Assembly (NCBI RefSeq): GCF_030580955.1
Contig: NZ_JAUQON010000009.1
Coordinates: 62,001-126,000 of the forward strand
Length of the DNA stretch: 64,000 bases
Reading direction: 5' to 3'
Source of the DNA: Hymenobacter convexus
GTDB taxonomy: Bacteria; Bacteroidota; Bacteroidia; Cytophagales; Hymenobacteraceae
Numbering within the stretch: position 1 is the stretch's first letter; each line of letters begins with the position of its first letter. The notes beneath the pieces were generated by a model, which saw only the letters and a program-made list of their open reading frames with translations, did no database searches and had not been told where the DNA came from. The position numbers and the translations under genes are program-made. Positions 10,622-18,723 of this stretch are shown here, piece after piece.

Positions 10622-11173
10622 TCAATTTTCGATGCGCAGATAAGTTGTTTTCAGCTCGTTCATGGCGCGGTGCACGCGCACCTTCACGGCGCCTTCGGTG
10701 GTGCCCAGCACCTGGGCTATTTCCCCGTATTTCATCTCCTGAAAGCGGCTCAGCACCAACACTTCGCGGTGCTCAGGGCTGAGGCGGGCCAGCGCCTGGT
10801 GCAGAGCAGCTATTTCCTGGGCGCGCTCCAGGCCGGCATCGGCGGTGGCGCCGCCGGGCAGGTGCTCGGCCACCTCGTCCACGTCGGCGTGGTGCCGGGC
10901 GTGGCGGTTTTTCTTGATATGGTCGGCCAGCACGTTGCGGGCCAGGTGGTACATCCAGGTGCGGAACTCGCCCTCGCCGGTGAAGGTGTGGCGGTACTTC
11001 AGCATGCGGTAGAACACGTTCTGCACGAGGTCCTCGCTGGTGTCGGCGCGGCCCAGCATGTGGTAGAGAAAGCCGAAGAGCGGCCGGTGGTAGCGCTCAA
11101 AGAGCAGGCCCATCCGGTCCACGTCGCCGGCTTTCACCCGCAGCATCAAGGCGTTATCCGATAGCGAGTCCAA
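10622..11173 (-). CDS. ECF-type RNA polymerase sigma factor
   Basis: A 183-residue sigma-70 family factor of the extracytoplasmic function group. Region 2 is seen in DTSEDLVQNVFYRML and GEFRTWMYHLARNVLADHI. Region 4 is seen in LSPEHREVLVLSRFQEMKYGEIAQVL followed by the helix-turn-helix GTTEGAVKVRVHRAM. The start at 11173 is a TTG; the next ATG (11146) would remove residues that normally belong to the region 2 start (SDNALMLRVKAGD), so TTG is preferred with moderate certainty. It is the first gene of a four-gene operon with an anti-sigma factor and two DUF4097 envelope proteins, which are its likely controls and targets. Confidence 0.92.
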   Translation of the reverse strand: MDSLSDNALMLRVKAGDVDRMGLLFERYHRPLFGFLYHMLGRADTSEDLVQNVFYRMLKYRHTFTGEGEFRTWMYHLARNVLADHIKKNRHARHHADVDEVAEHLPGGATADAGLERAQEIAALHQALARLSPEHREVLVLSRFQEMKYGEIAQVLGTTEGAVKVRVHRAMNELKTTYLRIEN

Positions 11174-11473
11174 GCTGATAGGGGAAGGTTGTTAGGGTAT
11201 TCAGTTGTGGACACCGCGCCAGCTCGGGAAGGTTACCGGAAGGTGAATATAATTTTTTAATGCGTGCTTACTCACCTGCTGCCTAGCTCCCGATTGCGCT
11301 TGATAATCAAGCAGAAAACCAAAAGCTAAACAGTTGATATAATGAATATTGCCTTTTGCTTTCCGCAACCCCGGCCCCGCCTCTGACCGTAAAGACGGTC
11401 CCGCGCCAGCCGCGGCACTTCCTTGCTTCTACTTCCTCTCCACATTTCCACTTTTCCAAACCGTTCTTTAATC
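11174..11473. other. Divergent intergenic region, no gene seen
   Basis: 300 bases between the minus-strand sigma operon and a plus-strand secreted protein gene. It is AT-richer than the surroundings, especially 11245-11360. It probably holds both promoters, but no exact TAnnTTTG box was found on either strand. Small overlapping reading frames here have no family features. Confidence 0.5.
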
Positions 11474-11833
11474 ATGAAGACCTCCAAAATTTTCCTCGCC
11501 GCCCTCCTCACCCTTGGCATGAGCAGCGCCGCTTTCGCCCAAACCACTACCGGCTCTACCACCGTCGGCGGCAGCACCAGCGGCTCGACCGGCGGCGCCA
11601 TGACGACCTCCGGCACCACCTCAGGCACGATGGGCACCACCTCGGGCACCACCAGCGGCACCATGGGCACTACCAGCGGCACGATGGGTACTACTTCCGG
11701 CACCATGCGCACCACCAGCGGCAGCTACGGCACCACGTCGGGCACCACCTCCGGCACCACCTCGGGCCGCATGAAATCCAAAGGGGACATGAACCGCGGC
11801 AGCGGCAAGACCAAAACAAAGCCCATGCGCTAA
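11474..11833 (+). CDS. Small exported Gly/Thr/Ser repeat protein
   Basis: A 119-residue product. The start at 11474 (MKTSKIFLAALL) opens into a clear signal peptide ending AAFAQ (about residue 23); the longer upstream reading is discarded for that reason. The mature protein is almost wholly low complexity, built of GTTSGT and GTMGTTSGT units with a few Met and Arg, and a basic tail (KSKGDMNRGSGKTKTKPMR). The coding DNA is a corresponding imperfect tandem repeat of ACCACCAGCGGC-like units between about 11560 and 11765. No enzymatic domain is visible. A rho-independent terminator follows at 11865. Function unknown; possibly a surface or matrix filler protein. Confidence 0.7.
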   Translation: MKTSKIFLAALLTLGMSSAAFAQTTTGSTTVGGSTSGSTGGAMTTSGTTSGTMGTTSGTTSGTMGTTSGTMGTTSGTMRTTSGSYGTTSGTTSGTTSGRMKSKGDMNRGSGKTKTKPMR

Positions 11834-11864
11834 CCATTTGCGGCTCAAGGCCGTATAAAAATCA

Positions 11865-11903
11865 GAAACCGGTTGTTTCTTCCGAAGCGGCCGGTTTTTT
11901 TGT
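11865..11903 (+). terminator. Rho-independent terminator
   Basis: AAACCGG at 11867 pairs with CCGGTTT at 11891, followed by a T-rich run. It sits between two small secreted-protein genes, after the first. Confidence 0.6.
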
Positions 11904-11926
11904 TTCTTCCTCCTCTCCCCTCCCCC

Positions 11927-12313
11927 ATGAAATCGCTGCTACTAGTTGCCGGCTTGCTGCTCAGTGCCGCCGCCCAGGCCCAAACCATTCCCATCGACCC
12001 CTCGGCGCCCGTGCGTGGCGGCAGCCAGGGCCAGACCACCATCCCGCCCGTCAATCCGGCCCTGAACCAAAGCACCATCCAAGGCCCTCCCGACATTCAG
12101 CGCACGCCCACCAACCGCGACGCTCAGATGAGCCGCCCCTTGTCAAATCCCGGCGGGGCCATCATTCCGGCTGGCACGCCGGAGCTGTCGCCCACTTCCG
12201 TGCCCGACGTGCGCGAGCAGCCCATCATGCGCGACGCCCGCCCCCGGCAGTCGACCGACATTGTGCCCAGCCGCTCACGCCGCAGCAACAGCAGCAACGT
12301 GCCGCGTCAGTAG
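11927..12313 (+). CDS. Small exported proline-rich protein, unrecognised
   Basis: A 128-residue product. The start at 11927 (MKSLLLVAGLLLSAAAQAQ) is chosen because it begins exactly at a signal peptide, with cleavage near residue 19. The mature region is rich in Pro, Arg, Gln and Ser (TIPIDPSAPVRGGSQG, NQSTIQGPPDIQRTPTNRD, RPRQSTDIVPSRSRR) and lacks recognisable domains or a hydrophobic segment. It is probably intrinsically disordered and periplasmic or secreted. The gene ends shortly before a half-copy of the palindromic repeat and a two-way terminator. No function is proposed. Confidence 0.65.
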   Translation: MKSLLLVAGLLLSAAAQAQTIPIDPSAPVRGGSQGQTTIPPVNPALNQSTIQGPPDIQRTPTNRDAQMSRPLSNPGGAIIPAGTPELSPTSVPDVREQPIMRDARPRQSTDIVPSRSRRSNSSNVPRQ

Positions 12314-12328
12314 TGAGCTGATGGACCG

Positions 12329-12358
12329 TTATGCTTCGGCTATGCTCAGCATGACGAA
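12329..12358. repeat. Palindromic repeat family 1, right-arm fragment
   Basis: ATGCTTCGGCTATGCTCAGC ATGACG corresponds to the right arm of the family without a matching left arm. It lies in the convergent gap after the gene ending at 12313. Confidence 0.65.
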
Positions 12359-12370
12359 CCTATTGAAAGC

Positions 12371-12407
12371 AAAAAAGCCCCGGCCAGAAATTGGCCGGGG
12401 CTTTTTG
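12371..12407. terminator. Two-way rho-independent terminator
   Basis: AAAAAAGCCCCGGCCA pairs with TGGCCGGGGCTTTTTG around a short loop. It is symmetrical with A-run on the left and T-run on the right, so it can end transcripts from both convergent genes. Confidence 0.85.
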
Positions 12408-12431
12408 TTTGAATTTGAAACACGCAAAGAC

Positions 12432-12785
12432 CTATTTTTTGGTTTTTGCGGCGTGGGCCAGCAGGTCGCCGCCGTGCTTGCGCAGCAGGTCGGCCAGCTC
12501 TTGTAGCGGCTTTTTCAAGTCATCTGCGGCTTGTCGGCTCACCTGGCTGGTCTGGTCGCCGAGCATGGTGAGCGAGTTGCCGATGGCCGTGGCGCTCAAG
12601 GCCCCGCTGGTGAGCAAGGATTGCAGGTTGCCGATTTCGCGGGCAATGTCCTGCAGGCCGGGCAGGCCGCTTTGCAGAAACTGCTGCTGCCAGGTTTCGG
12701 TGTTGTCCATGGCCGAACCCAAGGGGAGGCTGGTAAGGCCGTTTTTGAGGGCGCTGATGGTGGCGAGGAGGTGGTCGGAAGGCAT
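12432..12785 (-). CDS. Unrecognised small alpha-helical protein
   Basis: A 117-residue soluble protein starting with ATG at 12785 (MPSDHLLATISALKNG). It has no signal peptide or membrane segment and looks mainly helical, with heptad-like stretches such as LQDIAREIGNLQSLL, SQVSRQAADDLKKPLQELADLL and a Lys-rich end. I do not recognise the family. It lies 47 nt downstream of uvsE on the same strand and may be co-transcribed with it, but nothing in the sequence ties it to DNA repair. Codon use matches the neighbours, so it is probably a resident gene. Confidence 0.6.
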   Translation of the reverse strand: MPSDHLLATISALKNGLTSLPLGSAMDNTETWQQQFLQSGLPGLQDIAREIGNLQSLLTSGALSATAIGNSLTMLGDQTSQVSRQAADDLKKPLQELADLLRKHGGDLLAHAAKTKK

Positions 12786-12832
12786 GTTTGGTGGGTTTAT
12801 GGATTGGTGAGTTGGCAGGTTGCCGCCTGCGG

Positions 12833-13819
12833 TTAGCTGACGACCTTTTTCGGGGCGCGCTTGGCTTTGGTGGGTGCGTTGGGGGCGGGCGGCAGGTTAA
12901 GGGGCGGCACGGGCAGATTGGGGGCGGGCGCGCTCAGGCCCCGCTCGCGCAGGATGGCCACGGCGCGCAGGGCGCTGGCTTCCTTGTTCTTGATTTCGAG
13001 CATAATATCGAAATCGAGGCCGCGCAGGTGGGTGAGGAATTCGCGGAAGGAGTCGTCCACGAGGTCGTCGGTGTGCTTGCCTTTGCGCTCGCCCAAGGCC
13101 TGCGAGCTGTAGTCCATCATGGGCACGCCGTCGGCGGTGGGGTGCCAGGTGCCAGCGGCCAGGCGCAGGGCCTCGGCCATGGGCTCGCCGTGGTTGAGGC
13201 ACTCGTGGTGGAAATTATCGAAGAGAATGGGCACGCCGGTCAGCTCGTGCAGGTGCAGGCAGTCGCGCAGCGAAAACAGCCGGTCGTCGTTTTCCACCAC
13301 CACGCGGGCCTTCACGGCCGCGGGCAGCGTGGCGTGCACCTGCGCAAAGCGGCTGATGGCTAGCTCCCGCTCGCCATACAGCCCGCCCACGTGAATCTGG
13401 AGCTTGGCCGTGCCATCGAGGCCCATCAAATCCTGCATCGAGCCCTGGTACACCAGCTCCTGAATGCTGCGCCGCACAATGTCGGGGCTGGGCGAGTTCA
13501 GCACCACAAACTGGTCGGGGTGGAAGCTCACCCGCAGGTTGTTGGCCTTGATGTAGTCGCCGATTTCGCGAAACTCAGCCGCGAAGTGGGTTTGCCAGGG
13601 AAAGGTGTTGATTTCGTGCGAGCCGAAGGGCACGATGCCCGAGCCCATCCGGAAAAAGAGTAGGCCCTGAGCCACGTTCCATTCCAGCATACGGCGCAGG
13701 CAGGCCAGGTTGGCCGACACGGCCGCGATGAGGCGTTCTTCCGAATAAGAGGCCAGCCGGAAGGTGTTGGCCGCGCTGCAGTCCATCGCCTCGTTCACGC
13801 AGGGATACCCGATTTTCAT
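12833..13819 (-). CDS. uvsE: UV damage endonuclease UvsE
   Basis: A 328-residue UVDE-family endonuclease that nicks DNA 5' of UV photoproducts and other lesions in an alternative excision repair route. Family motifs are plain: MKIGYPCVNEAMDC at the N-terminus, FFRMGSGIVPFGSHE, FHPDQFVVLNSP, then metal-binding positions in LQIHVGGLYGERE, VVENDDRLFSL, ILFDNFHHECLNHGE and the C-terminal MDYSSQ and IMLEIKNKEASALRA. The barrel is complete. A disordered Pro/Ala-rich tail (from about residue 295) ends in a basic AKRAPKKVVS. It is transcribed alone or with the small gene at 12432. A repeat separates it from the gene upstream. Confidence 0.94.
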   Translation of the reverse strand: MKIGYPCVNEAMDCSAANTFRLASYSEERLIAAVSANLACLRRMLEWNVAQGLLFFRMGSGIVPFGSHEINTFPWQTHFAAEFREIGDYIKANNLRVSFHPDQFVVLNSPSPDIVRRSIQELVYQGSMQDLMGLDGTAKLQIHVGGLYGERELAISRFAQVHATLPAAVKARVVVENDDRLFSLRDCLHLHELTGVPILFDNFHHECLNHGEPMAEALRLAAGTWHPTADGVPMMDYSSQALGERKGKHTDDLVDDSFREFLTHLRGLDFDIMLEIKNKEASALRAVAILRERGLSAPAPNLPVPPLNLPPAPNAPTKAKRAPKKVVS

Positions 13820-13866
13820 CTCCGGGCTTACGCTTATTGACAGTGAACAGTTATCGGCAAAAAAAG

Positions 13867-13971
13867 AACGTCATGCTGAGCGCAGCCGAAGCATCTCTAC
13901 CACAATACTAAATCTGACGAATGGGATTAGCTGCGCAGTAGAGATGCTTCGGCTGCGCTCAGCATGACGTT
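13867..13971. repeat. Palindromic repeat family 1, copy E
   Basis: Arms AACGTCATGCTGAGCGCAGC and GCTGCGCTCAGCATGACGTT are exact reverse complements and continue through GAAGCATCTCTAC. The centre is about 35 bases, longer than in most copies and without the usual TTTACT core. It lies between two tandem minus-strand genes. Confidence 0.9.
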
Positions 13972-13995
13972 CTCAATTCGTTACTACTGTCGGTC

Positions 13996-14697
13996 CTACG
14001 GCTCGTAGCCGCGGTTATCGCGGAAGGCCTTGTTGTACTGGGCGCGGGCTTTGCGGCGCTTCTCGGCATCCAGCTCGGCTTGGATTTCCTCCATCTTGCG
14101 GCGCTGCTTGCCTTCGCGCGAAAACTGGTCGTAAATCAGGCTGATGGGGCTGGCGATGGTGGGCACCGGAGCCTTGGGCGCCGTGGAGTCGACGGCGAAA
14201 AGGGGCTTGGGCGCGGGCGGGCGCTTCACGCCGCTCACCACGGGCGGCTTGGGGCGCTTGATGTTGCGCAGGGCCCGGTTGATGATGGCGCGGTCGGCGC
14301 GGTCGCTCACCACCTCTACTTCGCCCAGCTGCACGCTGTCGCGCGCCAGCTGGATGCGCACCACCAGTTGCGAGAGGCCGGTGCCACCCATGGGCATCTT
14401 CTGGGTTTTGAAGCCGAGGGCGCGAAACAGTACGGTGTCAGTGGGCAGCACGTCGAGGCCAAAGTTGCCGGTGGCATCGGTCACCACGCCGCGGCGGGTG
14501 CGCTGCACCTGCACGGTGGCGCCCGGCACGGGCAGGCGCGAGCCGGCTTCGGCCACGCTGCCCGTCAGGCGCACCGTGTTGGGCCCTTGGGCGCGGGCCG
14601 CGCCGGTGCCCAGCAGCCACAATACGGCCAGCAGCCACAGCCGCTGGCGTTGTTGGGGCCAAACACCACGTACACAGGGCACTACTTTCGCAAACAT
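13996..14697 (-). CDS. Exported carboxypeptidase-regulatory-like domain protein
   Basis: A 233-residue product; start ATG at 14697 (MFAKVVPCVRG), since the longer reading begins at TTG. An N-terminal hydrophobic segment (LWLLAVLWLLGTGAARAQ, about 20-38) is a signal peptide or anchor. Residues about 40-125 form one carboxypeptidase-regulatory-like (transthyretin-type) beta domain: VRLTGSVAEAGSRLPVPGA, GVVTDATGNFGLDVLPTD, VLFRALGFKTQ. Such domains often front SusC-like receptors in Bacteroidota but here stand alone. The C-terminal third is charged and helical (KQRRKMEEIQAELDAEKRR), suggesting a coiled coil. Function unknown; likely periplasmic. Confidence 0.75.
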   Translation of the reverse strand: MFAKVVPCVRGVWPQQRQRLWLLAVLWLLGTGAARAQGPNTVRLTGSVAEAGSRLPVPGATVQVQRTRRGVVTDATGNFGLDVLPTDTVLFRALGFKTQKMPMGGTGLSQLVVRIQLARDSVQLGEVEVVSDRADRAIINRALRNIKRPKPPVVSGVKRPPAPKPLFAVDSTAPKAPVPTIASPISLIYDQFSREGKQRRKMEEIQAELDAEKRRKARAQYNKAFRDNRGYEP

Positions 14698-14744
14698 CAA
14701 TAAACTACGCACAAACTGACTACAAAGTAGCAACCCAATGAGCC

Positions 14745-14780
14745 AAAAAAAGCCTGCCCCGTTGCAAGGGCAGGCTTTTC
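14745..14780 (-). terminator. Rho-independent terminator
   Basis: AAAAAAAGCCTGCCC pairs with GGGCAGGCTTTT across a GTTGCAA-type loop. It lies between two minus-strand genes, so it probably ends the transcript of the lipoprotein gene at 14815. A-run and T-run on the two sides allow action either way. Confidence 0.8.
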
Positions 14781-14814
14781 TACGATGGTTCGGCCGATTG
14801 CATCGACCAAACCC

Positions 14815-15492
14815 TTAATTTTTAACTTTCGTGCCGTCGGCATCTTTGGTTTTCACCTTGCCGTTTTCTTTCACCTTGATTTTGCTGCCGTCGTCGGCTT
14901 TGGCTTTCATTTTCGAAACGCCTGCGGCGTCGGCACCGCTCATGCCGTTGTCGGTGGTCGTGGTGGTGGTTTCTTCCGTGGTGGTCATCGTCGAGGAAGA
15001 CGGAGCCATGGAGCTGGACGCCGTGTCCGACATCGACGAAGACGACATGCTGGCGTCGTCGGAGTAGTTGCTGTCGTCGTAGGTCGAGCGGCTCGACTCG
15101 TAGGCCTGGTACTGGGTGGGGTCCACGAAAATCACTTTGAATTCCTGGTCCTCGGCTTTGTAGGCGTCGCGCATGGCGGCGGCCATGCCGGTGGTGTCGG
15201 TGGTGTATTTGCTGCGCAGGTCATTCATGCGCTTGTAGCGGTTCACGTACACGGTGCGGATTTTGGTCTTGGTCGCCTCGTCCGTGATTTTCATGTTGGC
15301 CGCCATCTTGTCGGCAATCTGCTGGGCACGGGCCTCAATCTGGGCGTCCGTCATGGGGCCCGTGGTGGTTGTGGTCGTGGTGGTCATCGTGCCATCGGCC
15401 GGGGTGGTCGTGGTTTCGGTGGTTTTTTCCTGCGAGCAGGAAGCCAGCGACAGGGCAGCAGCGCCCGCTAGAATCAAAAGGGAATTTTTCAT
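14815..15492 (-). CDS. Thr-rich lipoprotein, unrecognised
   Basis: A 225-residue lipoprotein. The start at 15492 (MKNSLLILAGAAALSLASCS) is chosen because it opens into a lipobox LASC with Cys near residue 19. After it comes a Thr-rich linker, then a helical region (TDAQIEARAQQIADKMAANM ... TKIRTVYVNRYKRMNDLRSK) that might be a small folded domain. A Ser/Asp-rich tract (SDDASMSSSSMSD) and a second Thr run follow. The end is Lys-rich low complexity (KIKVKENGKVKTKDADGTK). The gene is closed by a strong terminator. Codon use is normal for the region. No function is proposed. Confidence 0.7.
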   Translation of the reverse strand: MKNSLLILAGAAALSLASCSQEKTTETTTTPADGTMTTTTTTTTGPMTDAQIEARAQQIADKMAANMKITDEATKTKIRTVYVNRYKRMNDLRSKYTTDTTGMAAAMRDAYKAEDQEFKVIFVDPTQYQAYESSRSTYDDSNYSDDASMSSSSMSDTASSSMAPSSSTMTTTEETTTTTTDNGMSGADAAGVSKMKAKADDGSKIKVKENGKVKTKDADGTKVKN

Positions 15493-15602
15493 GAGAAGGG
15501 AGATTGAAAGGGCTTCAACCGTAGGTGGTTGAATTGTTGAGGGGCCTTTACGGCAAGGCCGCAACGGATGTTACCACAACGGTATATTTCACTACTTCCT
15601 CA

Positions 15603-16841
15603 TTAGGCCCGCCGCAGCTCAAACACCGTGATTTCGGGCAGGAAGCCCACCCGCCCCGGGTAGCCCAAAAAGCCCAGTCCCACGTTCACGTACAGCTTCT
15701 GGCGGCCTTGCTCGTACAGGCCGGCCCACTGTTTGTAGGCGTACTGCACGGGGCTCCACTTCAGAAACGGCAGGTTCAGGCCGAACTGCATGCCGTGGGT
15801 GTGGCCGCTGAGGGTGAGGTCGATGTCGGGGTACTTCAGGATGTGCGATTCCCAGTACGAAGGGTCGTGCGAGAGCAGGATTTTGAAGGGCGCGTCGCCG
15901 CTGGCGGCGTGGGCCTTGGGCAGGTTGCCGTAGGTGTGAAAGTTAAGGTGGGAGCTGCTGTTCTGGATGCCCACGATGGCGATTTTATCGCCGCCGCGCT
16001 CAATAAAGTGGGTGGTGTCGTTGAGCAGCGTCCAGCCCATTTTGGCGTGGTTCTGCATCAGACGCTCCAGGTTCTGGCGCCACAGGGCGCGGTCGTCGCG
16101 GAATTCGGCCACGTAGTCGCCGTAGTCGTGGTTGCCGAGGCTGGAGAAGATGGGCAGGTCGGACTTGATTTTGGAGAGGGCCGGAATGTGCGGCTCTACT
16201 TCTTCGGCGCGGTTGTTCACCAGGTCGCCGGTCATCAGGATGAGGTCGGCGCCCTGGCGGTTTATCATGGCCACGGCGCGCTCCAGCGGCTCCGTCGAGT
16301 TGAAGCTGCCGGTGTGCAGGTCGGATATCTGTAGCACCTTGAAGCCGTCGAAGCCCGCCGGCAGGTTGGGGTATTTCAGCGTGACGCGGCGCACAGTGTA
16401 GTCGGTGGCGCCTTTGGCCATGCCCCACAGCAAACCCACAAACGGAATGGCGCCCAGCCCCAGCGCCAGCTTGGCAATGAACTCGCTACGCGGAATAGCT
16501 GTGCTGCTGCCGTCGGACGCGCGCGGGGCGCTGAACGAGCGCACCAGCCGCGTGAGGTCTTCGAGCAGCAGCGGCAAGAGCATGACCAGCTTGGCGGCCA
16601 GCAGCAGCAGCGGCAAGCTCATGAGGTAGCTTTTGAGGACAGTGTGGCCGTTTTGGCGGGTGCTGCCGGCCCAGATGGCCAAGGCCCACACGGCCACCGT
16701 GAGTACCCAATACCCTATGTTCACCCCGCGCCGCGCACCCGGCGACAGGTGCTGCGCCACCGTCCGCACTGCCTGATATCCGTACCATTCGGCCAACACC
16801 ACCAGCCCCAACACCAACCACAACACAATCGGATTTCGCAT
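15603..16841 (-). CDS. Membrane-bound metallophosphoesterase (YkuE-like)
   Basis: A 412-residue integral membrane phosphoesterase. The N-terminal third has about four hydrophobic segments (IVLWLVLGLVVLAEW, IGYWVLTVAVWALAIWAG, LPLLLLAAKLVMLLPLLL, LALGLGAIPFVGLLWG). The catalytic part has the full calcineurin-type metal set: ISDLHTGS, TGDLVNNR, LGNHDYGD, LLSHDP and LSGHTHGMQFG, then FLGYPGRVGFLPEITVFELR. Family members hydrolyse phosphodiester or phosphomonoester substrates, and YkuE is linked to the cell envelope; the substrate here is unknown. Start ATG at 16841. It stands alone, divergent from radC. Confidence 0.88.
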   Translation of the reverse strand: MRNPIVLWLVLGLVVLAEWYGYQAVRTVAQHLSPGARRGVNIGYWVLTVAVWALAIWAGSTRQNGHTVLKSYLMSLPLLLLAAKLVMLLPLLLEDLTRLVRSFSAPRASDGSSTAIPRSEFIAKLALGLGAIPFVGLLWGMAKGATDYTVRRVTLKYPNLPAGFDGFKVLQISDLHTGSFNSTEPLERAVAMINRQGADLILMTGDLVNNRAEEVEPHIPALSKIKSDLPIFSSLGNHDYGDYVAEFRDDRALWRQNLERLMQNHAKMGWTLLNDTTHFIERGGDKIAIVGIQNSSSHLNFHTYGNLPKAHAASGDAPFKILLSHDPSYWESHILKYPDIDLTLSGHTHGMQFGLNLPFLKWSPVQYAYKQWAGLYEQGRQKLYVNVGLGFLGYPGRVGFLPEITVFELRRA

Positions 16842-16967
16842 ATTCTAAATAAAAGCACTGAACGCCCCAGCTGCTTAACGCTGCAGCGGGCCGCAGGTTT
16901 AAACGCGCCGGGGCGGCTTTTGCTTTACATTTAATCGACTTTTTACCTTCTACCACCCCTGCACCGC

Positions 16968-17699
16968 ATGGAACTGCCTGACCAACTGCCCGAACTAAGC
17001 CCCGCCTACCCCGCTCCCGCCACCGGCATCAAGAGCTGGGCCGAGGATGACCGGCCGCGCGAAAAGCTCATGAGCAAGGGCCGGGCTACCCTCTCCGATG
17101 CCGAGCTGCTGGCCATCCTCATCGGCTCGGGCACCACCAGGCTCACGGCCGTCGACGTGGGCAAGCTTATGCTCCAGGGCGTCGGCAACGACCTCAACGC
17201 TCTGGCCCGCGAGAGCGTGAAGCAGCTCTGCCGCCACCCCGGCATTGGCCCGGCCAAGGCCATCACGGTAGTGGCCGCGCTGGAGCTGGGCCGCCGCCGC
17301 AAGGAAGCCGACGCGCCGGCACGCGCCACCATCACCTGCTCGCGCGACATCTACAACCTCATGCGTCCGCACCTACTCGACTTGCCGCACGAGGAATTCT
17401 GGGTCATCCTGCTGAACCGGGCCAACGTGGTGATGCGCAAAACGGCCATCAGCCGCGGCGGCGTGGCTGGCACCGTGGCCGACCCCAAAATGATTTTCAA
17501 AGAAGCTCTGGAGCAGCTGGCCAGCAGCATCATCCTGGTGCACAACCACCCCAGCGGCAACCGCAACCCCAGCGGCGCGGATATTCAGCTCACCAAAAAG
17601 CTAAAAGAAGCCGGCGGCTTTCTTGATTTGCCGATTCTGGACCACTTGATTTTTGCCGAGCAGGGTTACTACAGCTTTGCGGATGAGGGGATTTTGTAG
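16968..17699 (+). CDS. radC: RadC family JAB-domain protein
   Basis: A 243-residue UPF0758/RadC protein. The N-terminal part carries the helix-hairpin-helix-like region (DRPREKLMSKGRATLSDAELLAILIGSG, broken in my reading into RPREKLM and LSDAELLAILIGSG; HPGIGPAKAITVVAALELG). The C-terminal JAB/MPN domain has the conserved metal motif VHNHPSGNRNPSGADIQLT (H-x-H-P-S-G ... S-x2-D). The name comes from old E. coli repair studies that have since been questioned; related JAB domains are metalloproteases, but no substrate is known. Start ATG at 16968. It is a single-gene unit in the divergent space after the phosphoesterase. Confidence 0.93.
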   Translation: MELPDQLPELSPAYPAPATGIKSWAEDDRPREKLMSKGRATLSDAELLAILIGSGTTRLTAVDVGKLMLQGVGNDLNALARESVKQLCRHPGIGPAKAITVVAALELGRRRKEADAPARATITCSRDIYNLMRPHLLDLPHEEFWVILLNRANVVMRKTAISRGGVAGTVADPKMIFKEALEQLASSIILVHNHPSGNRNPSGADIQLTKKLKEAGGFLDLPILDHLIFAEQGYYSFADEGIL

Positions 17700-17853
17700 G
17701 GTGGGGGGCATTGGCCGGGCTTCATCGTCTGGCTGATAGCGCCTGTTTGAATTGTGCACAAAGTAGTTTGATAGGTATTATGCTGCCCTGCCAGCGCGGG
17801 GGACCTTTGTATTGCTTCTGGTTCGGAAGCATTCACCCTCACAGCTACTTACC

Positions 17854-18708
17854 ATGGCACACCAACAAGTTTGGTTCATCACCGGCGCCGGCCGGGGATT
17901 GGGCCTTTATATTGCCCAGGCGGCGCTGGCCGCGGGGCACGTCGTCGTGGCCACCGGCCGCAACCCCGAGAAAGTAACCCAGGCCCTAGGTACCGCCGAC
18001 AACCTGTTGGTAGTGAAACTGGACATCACGAGCCCGGCCGACGCCGAGGCCGCAGTGCAGGCCACTGTCGACCGGTTTGGCCGTTTGGACGTGCTGGTCA
18101 ACAACGCCGCCAACTTCTACGCCGGCTTCTTCGAGGAGCTGGGCCCGGAACAGATAAACCAGCAGCTGGCCACCAGCCTGCTCGGCCCGATGCACGTGAC
18201 CCGGGCCGTGCTGCCGGTGCTACGCCGGCAGGGCGCCGGCCAGGTCATCACCATTTCGTCCACGGCCGGCCTCGTGGGCTTCGAGTTCGGCGCGGCTTAT
18301 GCTGCTTCTAAGTTCGGCCTCGAAGGCTGGATGCAGTCCTTGCAGGCGGAGGTCGCGCCATTTGGCATCGAAACGCTGGTAGTGAACCCGGGATTTTTCC
18401 GCACCGAGCTGCTCACCGAAGAGTCGACCAACTTCGCCGAGCACCCCATTGCCGACTACGACGAGCGCCGGGCAGCCCAACTGCAGTTTTGGAAAGGCTA
18501 CAACGGCCAGCAGTCGGGCGACCCCGCCAAGCTGGCGCAGGCCTTGCTGACCATATCCAACCAAACGCCTTTGCCACAGCGCTTTATTGCCGGCGCCGAT
18601 GCCGTGACCACCGCCGAGCAGGTCGCCGCTACACTGCTACAGCAAACGGCGGCCTACCGCGAACTGTCGTCCTCGCTCTCGTTTGACGAGGCCGGTTCCA
18701 GCAACTAA
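17854..18708 (+). CDS. Short-chain dehydrogenase/reductase
   Basis: A 284-residue classical SDR. Start ATG at 17854 (MAHQQVWFITGAGRGLG) places the cofactor loop TGAGRGLG at residues 9-16 as in the family; the longer upstream reading is not needed. VLVNNAAN (NNA motif) near 87, the catalytic Ser in ITISSTAGLVG, and the catalytic YAASK near 150 are present. ATGRNP after the second strand suggests an NADP(H) preference through Arg (inference). Substrate unknown. It is followed after 15 nt by an aldo-keto reductase, and an AraC regulator lies beyond, so the three probably work as one redox-response cluster. Confidence 0.92.
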   Translation: MAHQQVWFITGAGRGLGLYIAQAALAAGHVVVATGRNPEKVTQALGTADNLLVVKLDITSPADAEAAVQATVDRFGRLDVLVNNAANFYAGFFEELGPEQINQQLATSLLGPMHVTRAVLPVLRRQGAGQVITISSTAGLVGFEFGAAYAASKFGLEGWMQSLQAEVAPFGIETLVVNPGFFRTELLTEESTNFAEHPIADYDERRAAQLQFWKGYNGQQSGDPAKLAQALLTISNQTPLPQRFIAGADAVTTAEQVAATLLQQTAAYRELSSSLSFDEAGSSN

Positions 18709-18723
18709 TTCTGTCGGCGCTTT

